From positions 1 to 64,000 of the forward strand of contig CAITVN010000210.1 of assembly GCA_903895855.1 (NCBI GenBank): a stretch of DNA of 64,000 nucleotides, given 5' to 3'. Below the pieces are notes generated by a model that saw nothing but the letters and a program-made list of their open reading frames with translations, made no database searches and was not told where the DNA came from. Positions within the stretch are counted from its first letter, which is position 1; every line of letters begins with the position of its first letter. The translations under genes and the position numbers were made by a program. The DNA comes from Oligoflexia bacterium (GTDB lineage: Bacteria; Bdellovibrionota; UBA1018). Shown piece after piece: positions 17,218-27,250 of this stretch.

Positions 17218-19146
17218 CTAAAAACTCTCTTCTACTCGCATGAGTAACTCAATCATGCGGTCGGCAAGATCAGCACCCGAGATGCCTTGAAAATTGTGCA
17301 GTAGGATCTCTTTTGTGAAAATTCGAGTTAGGTACCGCAGTTTGAGAGAAGCTGATTTTTCACAATACACATAATCGCGATGACCGCTATTGATCACAAT
17401 TAGGTTGCGGCTTTCATCAAAGCGCGAGCGCCACAATTTACCGCGCTCACTTTGCAAGGTATACTCGGGCAAACCCTTAGACTTCTTTGAACTGCTCTTG
17501 TCTTGCGAGTTTTCAGAATCTACTGACTCTTCTGCAATCATTTGATCGGTTACCGTAATCCAGGCCTCGGCCTCACGTGAGTTTTCATGTTGAATAACCG
17601 TAAGTTTGATTTGAGTGAGGCTCGGATCTTGGCCCGTGTGAAATTCTGCCCAGGCCTGATCGGCGTTTTTCAGCTCGCCTGGACCTTCTGCTATTGTCCA
17701 TTGAAACCGCAAGCCATCGGTTACCGTCTTATTCTTTCGGTCTTTACAGATAGCGGCTAATTTTTTGATTTTTCCTAATTTTAAGGTCGAATTAGCGGGA
17801 GAAATTTTTACTGAAAAAAGTGGCCCCGGATAGTCAAAAAAAGCCATTTGTTTTGAATCATCAGAAGCACTCGGCGTATCACTAGTGCCATCGTTGGTCT
17901 CGCCGCCAGCGGTCAAACCCGGCTGATCGAGTGGGGGCGAATCTGGCGATGTTGAGGTGGCGCCGCTGTTTTTGCCCTTGTCACCTGTTGGGGTACTCGC
18001 CGAGGTACGACCTTCGATATCAAACCACTGATACTCTTCGGGCGGCAGTTGCGTAAAGGCCGTCTTAAAAGCCCTGCGTAGACGCTGGGTGGTTTCTTGG
18101 CTGGCTTTCTCTTCTGAGCGTTTCTTCTCGCCGTCCAAAAACGCCTGAAGTTTCGGTTCGAGTAATTTCAATTCTTCAATAAACATCATGTAGTAATTAT
18201 CGTGCTGCATTCCTAGGCGCGTACCCGGAGTGAGATTCAAAAACGACACATCAACTAAGCCTTGAAATGACGGATGCACCCAGGGGCCATCTTTAAATTC
18301 ATCAATTTGTGCGAGTGATTCGACAACTCGAGTGCCCAGGCGATATAACCCGATGGCCGACGTGCCATTGTCAGGATTGTAATAAAGTTCGAGATGAATA
18401 GGCCCGGCCGGCGACGCTACCACTGCGGGCAATTCAAGGCGAACACCGGTAAATTTTGGTGGATCAACGATCCACTCGCTTCGACTGACTCGGTCGATGA
18501 TTTGAATTCTGACTGCTGTTTGTAAAATGCGATTGCGCAGTTCGGCCGCCAAATAGGCGTTTATTTTTTCACCGCCCACGCCACGCGTGCCGGGCAATAA
18601 TGGCTGAATCACGAGTTCAGTACCAGGCATCGCCAACAAACTTCGCCTCGTGTCGAGTTCATAAGAAGCCTTCGATTTCTGCATCTTCATGACGTATACT
18701 TTACCGTCGGCCCCACTCGAACTCATGCGCAGGCACTCGCCGACTGTCCAAAAGCTCAAAAGGCCAATACCAAACTCACCTTGAATACCCTTTGCCCCCT
18801 TTGCTTTCATTTGGCGCTTGATCGAATCGCCAATGTGCGTGGCCACGTACTTAAAATTGGGCACTCCATTTTCGTCTCGCGGCACCCCTTGTCCATCGTC
18901 AGCAATCTTGAGGTAATACTCTCCGCCGTCTTTTCCACGGGTGATCACGATATTTTTAGCTCCCGCGTCAATGCTGTTCTCGATAAACTCGGCTAGGGCT
19001 TTTAGCGGCTGTGACTGCGAAAGCGCGATGATTGAGATAGCACTCCACTGGTCACCAATGCGCAGTAGGCCCTTTTGTTTTTTCTTTGTTTCGCCAATTT
19101 TGTTAGTCTTTTTATTTGGCTTTTTTTGTGAATTTTTCTTCGACAT
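17218..19146 (-). CDS. GHKL ATPase with internal Ig-like domain
   Basis: The first 140 residues hold the GHKL (gyrase, Hsp90, kinase, MutL) ATP site: E56-N57 in ENSIDAGA, D84-G85-Q86-G87, and G123-x-F-G-I-G128. A second domain of MutL/Hsp90 type continues to about 340, then a coiled stretch to about 372. A Ser/Thr/Gly linker (about 378-435) leads to a beta-sandwich resembling a bacterial Ig-like repeat (about 443-534). A C-terminal domain with the motif INSGHRDYVYC starts near 585. The N-terminus is very Lys-rich, which could bind nucleic acid. There is no signal peptide, so the protein is cytoplasmic. The family is not one I can name; an ATP-gated clamp is inferred. It is the last gene of a three-gene unit with a C25 protease. 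Confidence 0.8.
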   Translation of the reverse strand: MSKKNSQKKPNKKTNKIGETKKKQKGLLRIGDQWSAISIIALSQSQPLKALAEFIENSIDAGAKNIVITRGKDGGEYYLKIADDGQGVPRDENGVPNFKYVATHIGDSIKRQMKAKGAKGIQGEFGIGLLSFWTVGECLRMSSSGADGKVYVMKMQKSKASYELDTRRSLLAMPGTELVIQPLLPGTRGVGGEKINAYLAAELRNRILQTAVRIQIIDRVSRSEWIVDPPKFTGVRLELPAVVASPAGPIHLELYYNPDNGTSAIGLYRLGTRVVESLAQIDEFKDGPWVHPSFQGLVDVSFLNLTPGTRLGMQHDNYYMMFIEELKLLEPKLQAFLDGEKKRSEEKASQETTQRLRRAFKTAFTQLPPEEYQWFDIEGRTSASTPTGDKGKNSGATSTSPDSPPLDQPGLTAGGETNDGTSDTPSASDDSKQMAFFDYPGPLFSVKISPANSTLKLGKIKKLAAICKDRKNKTVTDGLRFQWTIAEGPGELKNADQAWAEFHTGQDPSLTQIKLTVIQHENSREAEAWITVTDQMIAEESVDSENSQDKSSSKKSKGLPEYTLQSERGKLWRSRFDESRNLIVINSGHRDYVYCEKSASLKLRYLTRIFTKEILLHNFQGISGADLADRMIELLMRVEESF

Positions 19147-19213
19147 TGAAACTGAACTTCCTTTGGTTGGCCAAGCTATTGGCCGAATCGAATGATGTGG
19201 TCAAGCCTTCAGG

Positions 19214-22213
19214 TCACTCAAAGTACCCCTGAATGCTCAATTTTACCCTTTTTAGCACACCCGTATCTGGCCTAGCTAAGTCACGAATTCGTAGTTTCCA
19301 GGTGCCTGAAGTGGGCTTGTTTTGCAAGGTCAGTAATGGTTTGGCCAAAGTGCCGTTCATGCCAAATGTTTCACGAATATCGGGCTTGTCGCTCCAGCGT
19401 CGATTGAGAAATAGGGCGGTTGTGCCGTCAGGATGCACGAGTGACAATTCAAGATCGCCCACGAATGCATGCTGAATGGCCACCTCAATCGACAAATCAA
19501 TTACTTTACCCACGTTTGAAACGGGTATCGCAAACATCAACTCACCCGGGTAATTATCGGGAATCGTGAGGTTCAATTGGGCAAAATCAAAAATCTGAAC
19601 CGAACTTCGCCCCGCCGCCAGCGACACGGTGGCCTCTACGTCGACCCGCGAGGCTGTTGCGATACTCTGATACGATCCCTTCAATTTAAATGAAGCCGTA
19701 TCACCTGCTTGGCACTGATTTGAGATTCCGAGCTGAAGCGCTTGTGTCACTCCTACAATTTGACCGGGCAATACGTTATCAAATCGAGTCGGCCCAGAAA
19801 TGCTTTCGACACACTCACCGCCAACCGCTTCGAGAACTAGGTCTCGCATCGGTTCATGCCCCGTGTTTTTAAAACTCAACCACACCGGCCCAGTTTTACC
19901 GATCGCAATGCCGTCACCTGCATCGACCCTTACTACTTCGAGTTGCGCGCGTTCTACCACCCAATTCACTCGTTTAAGGCCAGTATATCCGTCGGCAGTC
20001 TGCCAGCGTAACACCGCTGAAATTTTTTCGCCGTCTTGGGCGTTTTGCGAAACTTCAAATGACAGAGCACCAATGGGCATTGAGTAACCCTCGCCCGCCC
20101 CGAGTGTTGGTAGTTGAGTTTTTGAAGAGAGCAATGTGACTGGGCCTTCTAGACTCTCGATACTCACGGTGCTTACTTTAGCCGATTGTTCGCCCATATT
20201 TTTTACCGAAAGCGAGAGGGCTGCATTTTCGCCTGCAAAAAGCGCCGAGCCTTCACGGCCGCTTACCTTCAAATCATCTAAGATCAAATAGGGGGTCGGT
20301 GATTGCCCAAAGCGAAACTCGTCAGAAATTAGAGCCGAATTCGTGGGGTCAATGACGCGATTCCAAACTCCGGGGTGTTGATCGAGATTCGTGAGATTGA
20401 GAGTGACGTGTCCGTGAACATCGGTTTGCCCCGAAACCGTTTGGGCGAAGTCTTTTTGAACCAATGCGACTCGCGCGCCGACCACGGGCTTACCTGAAAG
20501 GGTTCGTAAGTCAAATCCCACTTCAGGTACCCCTACGGGCACAACCGCGGGCCCGGTAATTTCAACGGCTTCTGTCGGCGCAAATCTAAACATCAACGAA
20601 GGATCACCAAAGAGGTGGTAGGCTTCTTGATAGTAAGCGGCCAATTCGGCGCCACCGTAATGTAACCACAATCGTTGTTTTGCGTAATCAGTCGTTTCAC
20701 CGAATGTCGTGAGCCCTTGTTTCCAAACTCCATCGGCAAAGCTGCGTTCTAAAATGTCGTCTTCACCCCAATAGGTCAACACGGTCGAACCCCAGTAAGC
20801 AATGGCCCCGGCCGAATGCCGCTGCCACGTTTCAGCAAAACTCTCGGGTGTTCTAAAATCAGCGGTAATACAGGCGTTACCAATCACAAAGGGCCGGGCA
20901 TCTCGGTGCGAGAATGAACGAATATCGGGTTGCAAAAGCTGAGGATTTTGCCAAAACGTCACCGAACCGTGACCTGAATAATCGACGAAAAATGAGCCTG
21001 TTCGAAGCGCGTGCAAGACATCTTGAGCCCCCGCCTTGTGGGTGACTGCAAAAATTTGATCTCCGCCGAGGTTGTGAGATGTGGGGAAATCACCGAAGTA
21101 TTGCCCGCCTTTTAAGTACGAGTCGAGCACATAGTTGTGGGTGCCCTCGGCGATTTGCCACTGATCATTAGTGGCTAAAAAAGAGGGGTGCCGTAGCCAG
21201 TCTTCACCAGAAAAGTGCCCACGTTGGTAGGTGGTTTGTTTTTGAAAAATCGACTTCAAATCGTTTTCATCTCTGGCTGAAATTCTCCCCACGCTCACGT
21301 CGGGCGCGCTCACGTCTGATGCGTAATCAGGCCCATCTAAGCAGGCATAATAATGGTCGGTGACGTTGTCAGAAATATTAGACTGATACGAAGGTACGTC
21401 TTCATAATCACCAATCAAAAGCACATAGCGCATGCGATACCCAGGGTCGCGGTAAAGAGTTTGCAATTGCTCGCGAATCATTTCGGGTGAGCTCGAAGTC
21501 GTGGCCAGTTGAATTTCTCTCACTTCGTAACCTTGCTCGCGTTTCGATTGCTCGTAGTCTCGCAGCGCCGTGCTTTTTAGAAAACGTTCACCCACCACAA
21601 AAGTGAAAAGTTCAGGAAGGCTTTCGCGCTCACGCGACTCACCCAACTGAGCGTTCACTCGAGTCGCATGAATCTTGAATGATTCTCTAAAAAATAGCTT
21701 CTGCGTTTTCGGCTCTATTGAAACTGGGTAAATCGTTAACAACTTCCTTTCGACTCCATTCACAAACCCAGCTTTTTCAAGACTGTAAGCCTCTTTTGGC
21801 CAAATTTCGTCTGAGTTGAGAAACTCAGGCGCGAGCTCGGTTGCCTGCATTTTATTTGGTACCTTGGGGGCTGGCGGTTGACTCACTTTCAGTGTTTCGG
21901 TCTTCGAGAGGGTGTGAATGAGAGTCGCACCAGTCGACGAAACCTGCACCTCGCCTTGAACAAAAAAACGCAGCACGGGTAATTCAGGAAATCCGGGCCG
22001 GTACAAAACGGCTGGGTAACCAGAAGGGTTCTCTAACTCGAGAGTTATCGGGGTAGACGCCGCACTACGGCTGAACTTGGGGGGTGAAAGCTGCACCTGA
22101 ATTTCGGCAAAGCCGTCAGAATCACTTGGCTCAAGAATGGTCACACTTGCATGAGAAGCGAACGTTGCCAGTATCCCAATTAATCCTAAGAAAAAAAAGC
22201 GATAATTCAGCAT
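19214..22213 (-). CDS. secreted gingipain-like (C25) cysteine protease with P-domain
   Basis: ATG 22213 has AGGAG seven bases upstream and gives a clean signal peptide cut near SHA-SV; GTG 22243 is a weaker alternative. The 999-residue protein has a propeptide-like region (about 25-200), then a caspase-fold C25 domain. Its catalytic His is in DYSGHGS (about H415) and its Cys in IGNACIT (about C448). Ig-like and CARDB-like modules follow, then a C-terminal proprotein-convertase P/Homo B domain of about 125 residues. C25 proteases cleave after Arg or Lys; the specificity here is unknown. The P-domain may aid folding or sorting. Downstream lies the GHKL ATPase gene and upstream an Fn3/NHL lipoprotein gene. 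Confidence 0.92.
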   Translation of the reverse strand: MLNYRFFFLGLIGILATFASHASVTILEPSDSDGFAEIQVQLSPPKFSRSAASTPITLELENPSGYPAVLYRPGFPELPVLRFFVQGEVQVSSTGATLIHTLSKTETLKVSQPPAPKVPNKMQATELAPEFLNSDEIWPKEAYSLEKAGFVNGVERKLLTIYPVSIEPKTQKLFFRESFKIHATRVNAQLGESRERESLPELFTFVVGERFLKSTALRDYEQSKREQGYEVREIQLATTSSSPEMIREQLQTLYRDPGYRMRYVLLIGDYEDVPSYQSNISDNVTDHYYACLDGPDYASDVSAPDVSVGRISARDENDLKSIFQKQTTYQRGHFSGEDWLRHPSFLATNDQWQIAEGTHNYVLDSYLKGGQYFGDFPTSHNLGGDQIFAVTHKAGAQDVLHALRTGSFFVDYSGHGSVTFWQNPQLLQPDIRSFSHRDARPFVIGNACITADFRTPESFAETWQRHSAGAIAYWGSTVLTYWGEDDILERSFADGVWKQGLTTFGETTDYAKQRLWLHYGGAELAAYYQEAYHLFGDPSLMFRFAPTEAVEITGPAVVPVGVPEVGFDLRTLSGKPVVGARVALVQKDFAQTVSGQTDVHGHVTLNLTNLDQHPGVWNRVIDPTNSALISDEFRFGQSPTPYLILDDLKVSGREGSALFAGENAALSLSVKNMGEQSAKVSTVSIESLEGPVTLLSSKTQLPTLGAGEGYSMPIGALSFEVSQNAQDGEKISAVLRWQTADGYTGLKRVNWVVERAQLEVVRVDAGDGIAIGKTGPVWLSFKNTGHEPMRDLVLEAVGGECVESISGPTRFDNVLPGQIVGVTQALQLGISNQCQAGDTASFKLKGSYQSIATASRVDVEATVSLAAGRSSVQIFDFAQLNLTIPDNYPGELMFAIPVSNVGKVIDLSIEVAIQHAFVGDLELSLVHPDGTTALFLNRRWSDKPDIRETFGMNGTLAKPLLTLQNKPTSGTWKLRIRDLARPDTGVLKRVKLSIQGYFE

Positions 22214-22293
22214 GTACGGTCTCCTGTGTTGGTGAGCACGCACCAGACTATCTCCGCTGTGATTGAATTATTCAACTCTAGAAGTGTTTATTC

Positions 22294-23823
22294 TTAAGGT
22301 AGGTATCCGACCACTCGATGGTTATTTTTATCGGCTACCCAGAGCGCCCCATTTGACAAAGACAACCCCGTAGGGGTGTCGAGCCCCGCTTGAGAAAAAC
22401 TTGCAGTGTAGGCCAGTCCAAAAGCAGGTTGTCCTAATACTTTGGTTGGTCCATCAGTATTGCTGGTAGGAAGCAGATCCCAGACAAACACCGCGTTTTT
22501 AAGACTGTCAGAAACAAAAAACTGAATACCATTCGACGCAATGCCTGTTGGAGCCACCAAAGATAAGAGACCAGTCCATGAGGCTGTGTTCACAGAAATA
22601 TTCTGACTCAACGTGAAATCGGCCGGTTGATTAGTCGCCGTCGGAAAGGTTTTCCAAACGTTTATCGAAATCTTCGCAGGATCAGCAACCGCCAGCCAAG
22701 TGCCATTAGTCCACACGCCTTGGGGATTTGAAAAGGTCGCACTCGAGGTACAGTCTGTCAGACTACTCTGACCGAGAACCAAATCGGGTATGGCTGGGTA
22801 CGTAGTGGGAATTGAATTGTACACCAGTACCCGCTGATTTCCCGAGTCTGAAACAACGAGATGGCGGCCATCAGTCGCTATGCCCCCCGGGGTCTTCATT
22901 GAGCTCTCTCCACAAACATTGCCTCCTCCAATTGTGAGATCAGCGGTTGAACCATTTGAAGTCGGAATCGACTTCCAGAGCAAGGCCCTTGAATTTCCAG
23001 CGTCAGCGACAAAGAGTCTATTGCCACGAACAAAAACCGAATTTGGCGCATCCATTTGAGCGGCATCAGTTCCAGCGGTACCTGCTGCGAGCGAGGGTTG
23101 TCCAATGGCGAGGGTAGCTGTCGGAACTGGCGACGTAAGCGGAATGGGGTAAGTGACCACTCGATTAGCCCCAGCATCTGCGACCAAAAAAGTTGTTGCG
23201 TTTGCGGTTGCACTCAGCGGAAGCATCAGTCGGTTCGTTAGGTCCATTGGGCTCGGTATGCTGTGCATTGCCCAATCGGTTTGACCTAAAAGGTAGGCAG
23301 CGTTTTGGCCGGTCGAAAAACTCAAGCTGGTTGCCTTCGTGGCGAATGAAGTCGACCCTATCGCGGTCACATTATTGGCTTGATCTCGCACCAAGACATT
23401 CAAATAATAAGTGGTTGCATTTTCCAAACCTGAAAGTGTTTTAGCTAAGGTGTTTGTGCCCCAAGCCATCGCTGGTACCGCAAGAGTTTGCGAGTTGACG
23501 TCGCCATTGACGTCTTCAAAATAGTAAGAATAAACCAGCTCATATTGCAGGTCTTCTGGTTTACTTTGATTGTCAGTGGCCGTAGGCCAAGAAAGACTCA
23601 GAGTTGAGTCAGTGGCTTGAACCAAGGTGATTGTCCCTCCCACAAATTGAGGAGGGGTCGAATCGGCGATAAAGGGGGTAGTTGTCTCGTAGATTCCCGT
23701 AAACGACGAGTTCGTTACTTTATCTGAACTCAAATCAATGCCATCACCACAGCCTGAACTCGAGGAAATGGCCATGGCAACTAAGAGAACTAACTGTACG
23801 ACGAGAGTTAACTGACGAGACAT
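22294..23823 (-). CDS. Fn3 plus NHL-repeat lipoprotein
   Basis: ATG 23823 has GAGG five bases upstream; GTG 23829 is also in frame. A hydrophobic leader ends in a lipobox SSG-C. Residues about 50-150 form a fibronectin type III domain with typical LSWPTATD strands. The rest is a beta-propeller of NHL-type blades, seen as repeated DAGNxRxxxW, DSGNQRVLVY and DKNNHRVVGY. Such propellers bind proteins or glycans. It probably heads the unit that continues with the C25 protease, 80 bases downstream. Confidence 0.88.
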   Translation of the reverse strand: MSRQLTLVVQLVLLVAMAISSSSGCGDGIDLSSDKVTNSSFTGIYETTTPFIADSTPPQFVGGTITLVQATDSTLSLSWPTATDNQSKPEDLQYELVYSYYFEDVNGDVNSQTLAVPAMAWGTNTLAKTLSGLENATTYYLNVLVRDQANNVTAIGSTSFATKATSLSFSTGQNAAYLLGQTDWAMHSIPSPMDLTNRLMLPLSATANATTFLVADAGANRVVTYPIPLTSPVPTATLAIGQPSLAAGTAGTDAAQMDAPNSVFVRGNRLFVADAGNSRALLWKSIPTSNGSTADLTIGGGNVCGESSMKTPGGIATDGRHLVVSDSGNQRVLVYNSIPTTYPAIPDLVLGQSSLTDCTSSATFSNPQGVWTNGTWLAVADPAKISINVWKTFPTATNQPADFTLSQNISVNTASWTGLLSLVAPTGIASNGIQFFVSDSLKNAVFVWDLLPTSNTDGPTKVLGQPAFGLAYTASFSQAGLDTPTGLSLSNGALWVADKNNHRVVGYLP

Positions 23824-23922
23824 CGGCACCTCGAAAAACGATAAAAACTGATCTTATTTTCTCGCATAATGACCGAAACGAACAGGTCAATCTCAAGGTT
23901 ACGGTAGGCAATGATTACCTAG

Positions 23923-23951
23923 TTGACATAATATTACCCGGGTAATATGGT
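23923..23951 (+). promoter_or_regulatory. promoter with embedded 18-bp palindromic operator
   Basis: A perfect -35 TTGACA (23923-23928) is followed after 17 bases by TATGGT (23946-23951). The spacer and -10 contain ATATTACCCGGGTAATAT (23931-23948), a perfect palindrome, which is the place and size expected of a TetR/MarR-class repressor site. The predicted transcript would begin at about 23958, at or next to the start codon of the following gene. Confidence 0.7.
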
Positions 23952-23958
23952 GCATTCA

Positions 23959-24570
23959 ATGAGCCAAGAATCAATACTGCCAATTGTCTACACTGCGTTT
24001 GAAAACTCTCACCTATTCATTCAAGGTGGGCTCGAAGAGGTCGTCTTGACGATTAAAGAAAAAATAGGAAAATCTGAAAACAGCGAAATTCTTATCTTCA
24101 ATGATTCAACGGGTAAAGTGATCGACTTCAACTTTCAAGGAACTAAGAAAGACGTAAAAAAACGACTAGAAATATTCACACAAAGCTCGCCAAAGGTAGC
24201 AGAAAATGCCGATTCTACTGGGCCTGGTCGACCTAAACTCGGAGTCGTCTCAAGAGAAATTTCACTACTGCCGCGCCACTGGGAGTGGCTAGCGAGTCAA
24301 TCGGGTGGGGCTTCTTCAACATTGAGAAAATTAGTCGAAGAAGCTAAGAAAAAATCGCAATCCAGTAATTCGGTCAAACGAGCTCAAGAGTGCACTTACA
24401 AATTCATGAACGTCATGGCCGGTGACTTGCCAGGATTTGAAGAAGCGCTGAGAGCTTTGTACCAAAAAAATCGAGATCAATTCCTGGCCCAGATGAAAGA
24501 TTGGCCGAAAGATGTGAGAAAACACGCGGCAGAACTTGCGGCACCGGTTTTCTCTGGGCTAGCTGAGTGA
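23959..24570 (+). CDS. DUF2239 family protein
   Basis: The product (203 residues from ATG 23959) matches my memory of the DUF2239 family, whose hallmark is a GRPKLGVVSREISLLPRHWE block followed by LRKLVEEAKK; here it lies at about 91-130. The function is unknown. An in-frame ATG at 23947 overlaps the predicted -10 element, so 23959 is preferred. No ribosome site precedes it, and the promoter position suggests a leaderless message. It converges on spoVR with an 18-base gap. No regulator gene is adjacent. Confidence 0.82.
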   Translation: MSQESILPIVYTAFENSHLFIQGGLEEVVLTIKEKIGKSENSEILIFNDSTGKVIDFNFQGTKKDVKKRLEIFTQSSPKVAENADSTGPGRPKLGVVSREISLLPRHWEWLASQSGGASSTLRKLVEEAKKKSQSSNSVKRAQECTYKFMNVMAGDLPGFEEALRALYQKNRDQFLAQMKDWPKDVRKHAAELAAPVFSGLAE

Positions 24571-24588
24571 TAGCTAACCCCTGATGAC

Positions 24589-26133
24589 TCATACCTGCTT
24601 TTCGGTGAATTCGCCGGCAGAGTAAGTGAAGATCTTTTTTTGATTTTCAACTTCGGTTTCGATATTCACGGGGCGCTGCCAAACGGCTTCAAGTGCTCGC
24701 ATGGTTTCTTTGGTCCACTTGGCATCGAGATCTAATCCTTGGTGCTTGTGCCAAAGCAAAAGCTCACCCTTGTTCTGGTAATTTCCGTCGGTGATGAAAA
24801 TCAGAGGTTGCCCCCGATTGGCGATCTGAAACAAAAGTTTTTCTTTCACTTTTTTGAAATCGCGATCGACGATTTCATACTGGTTCGTGCGCTTATTAAA
24901 CGCATACGTGTACATGTTTTGTCGTTCAACGAATTCTTCAGTGAGGTATTCATCAATGAAAGTCACATCATTGCAGACTTGGCGAACTTCGAAAATTTTC
25001 TTACGACCCAAGCCCATTTTCTTGTCCCACTGGGCTTTTTCGACCATGTTGTCGCACTCGTCGAATTCTTTGCCGAATCGTCCGCGGTTCCAACGGTCTT
25101 CGATGTCACGAAACAGTTCAATTCCGATTTTATACGGATTCACTCGCCCCGGCCCCGTGGCCATCGTGCCCGAGTGGTGATCGGCAAAATCGATGATCTC
25201 GCTGTCTTTGAGTGCTCTTTCGGTCATGATTCGCGAATGCCAGTAAGAAGCCCACCCTTCATTCATGATCTTGGTCTGCCACTGAGGCGAGAAGTAATAA
25301 GCTTCGTCTCGAATGATAGCGAGCACATCATGTTGCCAGTCTTCGAGCGGGGCATTTTGAAGAAGGTAAGCTAAAACATCTTTCTGAGGCTCAGCCGGAT
25401 CTCGCCTCGATTGTTTGGCTTGATCCATCACCCGTTGCTTTTGCTCAGCGATAAACGCGGGTGGATTGATGTATTGATCCATGTACTGCCGATCGTTTTT
25501 CAAACGACCACGTTCAGGCAGCACTCCACCCTCTTTGCGCCTTTGAATCTCAGTATTTTCTTCTTCTTTTTCTTGAGAGCGGCTTTTTTTAGGCGAAAAA
25601 GGCAAATACGGATCAATCAAATTTTCAATTGCTAAACAGTGATCGATAAAATTTTCGACCAAGTCTTGGCCGTAATGATCCATGTAATCACGAATGCGAA
25701 CCGCATGATTGGCCATGGCATCAAGCATTTTTCGGTTCGTTTTCGAGAACCAATAATTGTTTTTAAAAAAATCGACGTGGCCATAGACGTGAGCCATGAC
25801 CATTTTCTGATCAACCAAGTTATTTGATTTCATCAAATAAGCGTACGACGGGTCAGTGTTGATCACCATTTCGTAGATCTTTTGCAAGCCCCACTCGTAG
25901 CCCTTTGAAAGTTGGTCGTACTCCATGCCAAATCGCCAATGAGGGTAGCGCACCGGAAACCCGCCAAACGCAGCTAACGAGCTGATTTGGTCGTAGTCAA
26001 CCATTTCGAAAATGGTCTCGAAAAAATCGAGCCCATAAGAAAGGGCGTGACCTTGAATCTCATCGCGAAGCTGCGCCAGTTCGGGCGTTAATTCGGTGCT
26101 TTGAATTCCGCTGGTTCCTAGTCTTGAGGCCAT
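24589..26133 (-). CDS. spoVR: SpoVR/YcgB family protein
   Basis: The 514-residue protein matches the SpoVR family over its length, with typical segments such as YGLDFFETIFEMVDYDQ near the N-terminus and NEGWASYWHSRIM near residue 295. The biochemical role is unknown. The family is named for spore cortex formation in Bacillus but is widespread in non-sporulating bacteria. It is the third gene of a conserved trio with yeaH and prkA and starts five bases after yeaH stops. It is a cytoplasmic protein with no signal or membrane segment. Confidence 0.95.
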   Translation of the reverse strand: MASRLGTSGIQSTELTPELAQLRDEIQGHALSYGLDFFETIFEMVDYDQISSLAAFGGFPVRYPHWRFGMEYDQLSKGYEWGLQKIYEMVINTDPSYAYLMKSNNLVDQKMVMAHVYGHVDFFKNNYWFSKTNRKMLDAMANHAVRIRDYMDHYGQDLVENFIDHCLAIENLIDPYLPFSPKKSRSQEKEEENTEIQRRKEGGVLPERGRLKNDRQYMDQYINPPAFIAEQKQRVMDQAKQSRRDPAEPQKDVLAYLLQNAPLEDWQHDVLAIIRDEAYYFSPQWQTKIMNEGWASYWHSRIMTERALKDSEIIDFADHHSGTMATGPGRVNPYKIGIELFRDIEDRWNRGRFGKEFDECDNMVEKAQWDKKMGLGRKKIFEVRQVCNDVTFIDEYLTEEFVERQNMYTYAFNKRTNQYEIVDRDFKKVKEKLLFQIANRGQPLIFITDGNYQNKGELLLWHKHQGLDLDAKWTKETMRALEAVWQRPVNIETEVENQKKIFTYSAGEFTEKQV

Positions 26134-26137
26134 AGCG

Positions 26138-27250
26138 TTACTTACCCTTGCCTAAAAAGTCTTTGATTGATTGAAGAATGCCTTCTTTGTTTTCGATTCT
26201 CGATAAAAGCACTGACGCATGGTCATTTCCGAATTTTTCTTTGAGGTCTTTGTAAAACTGCCCCGAACCATACCGCGACTCGACCTGACCGTAGCAAAAG
26301 GCATTGATTCTTGGCAGCAACTTTTGTTCAACTAAATCTAGGCAAATCTTCGTGTCTTCGCCCGACCAATTGTCACCATCTGAAAAATGAAACGGATAAA
26401 TATTCCAATCAGACGGCGCATAATCGGTGTCGATGATCTTCTCGCACAAACGGTAGGCTGAAGAAATCAGCGTGCCACCCGATTCACGGGTTTTAAAGAA
26501 GGTGTCTTCATCTACTTCGCGAGCTGAGGCATCATGAATGATGTACCGGGTTTCAATGCCCTTGTACTGACTTCTGAGCCACGTATCTATCCAGAAGGTC
26601 TCGGTACGCACGATTTCTTTTTGCTCATCACCCATCGACCCTGAGACGTCCATCATGTAGATAATGACCGCATTGTTCTCGTGCCGAATATCGGTTTTCC
26701 ACGATCGGTAGCGCATGTCACTTTTAATCGGAATGAGCACCGGTTTTTCAGGGTTGTAAACCCCAGCCGAAATTTGCCGGCGCAGAGTTTCTCGAAAGGT
26801 TCGCTTGAAATGCCGCAAACTATTCGGTCCTTGATTGGCAATGCCGGTGTATTTCTCAGTTTTTGATTTCAGGGTTTTTTGGCCCTTAGGTTCAATTCTT
26901 GGTAACTCGAGCTGTTCACCCAAGATTTCGGCCAACTCCTGAAGTGTTAGATCAACCTCTAGGGTGTGCTCACCGGCTTGATTTCCGGCTTCACCTTCCC
27001 CCGGTTGGGGCTCACCTTGGCCACCAATCGGGTCACCCGGTTCTCCGTCGCCTTGACCGACTCCACCTTTTTCTTTGTCTCCAAAGCGAAAGTGCGGAAT
27101 GTCGATCTGAGGCATCGGAATCGTGACTTGATCTTTACCCTTACGTCCGATCATCTCGCCATTGGTAACGTACTTCTTAAGATCTTGCTTGATCTTACCT
27201 TTGACGATTGACCTGAACCTCGAATGATCGCGCCTAATACTGTAGGTCAT
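26138..27250 (-). CDS. yeaH: UPF0229 / YeaH family VWA-like protein
   Basis: The 370-residue protein has an acidic Gly/Pro/Gln-rich segment (about 70-95). A von Willebrand A-like domain follows, with a metal-site motif DVSGSMG near residue 200 and HFSDGDNW near 290. This is the YeaH/YhbH family, always found with PrkA and SpoVR and involved in stress or stationary-phase physiology. The ATG overlaps the prkA stop by four bases (ATGA), so translation is coupled. Its biochemical action is unknown. Confidence 0.94.
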   Translation of the reverse strand: MTYSIRRDHSRFRSIVKGKIKQDLKKYVTNGEMIGRKGKDQVTIPMPQIDIPHFRFGDKEKGGVGQGDGEPGDPIGGQGEPQPGEGEAGNQAGEHTLEVDLTLQELAEILGEQLELPRIEPKGQKTLKSKTEKYTGIANQGPNSLRHFKRTFRETLRRQISAGVYNPEKPVLIPIKSDMRYRSWKTDIRHENNAVIIYMMDVSGSMGDEQKEIVRTETFWIDTWLRSQYKGIETRYIIHDASAREVDEDTFFKTRESGGTLISSAYRLCEKIIDTDYAPSDWNIYPFHFSDGDNWSGEDTKICLDLVEQKLLPRINAFCYGQVESRYGSGQFYKDLKEKFGNDHASVLLSRIENKEGILQSIKDFLGKGK

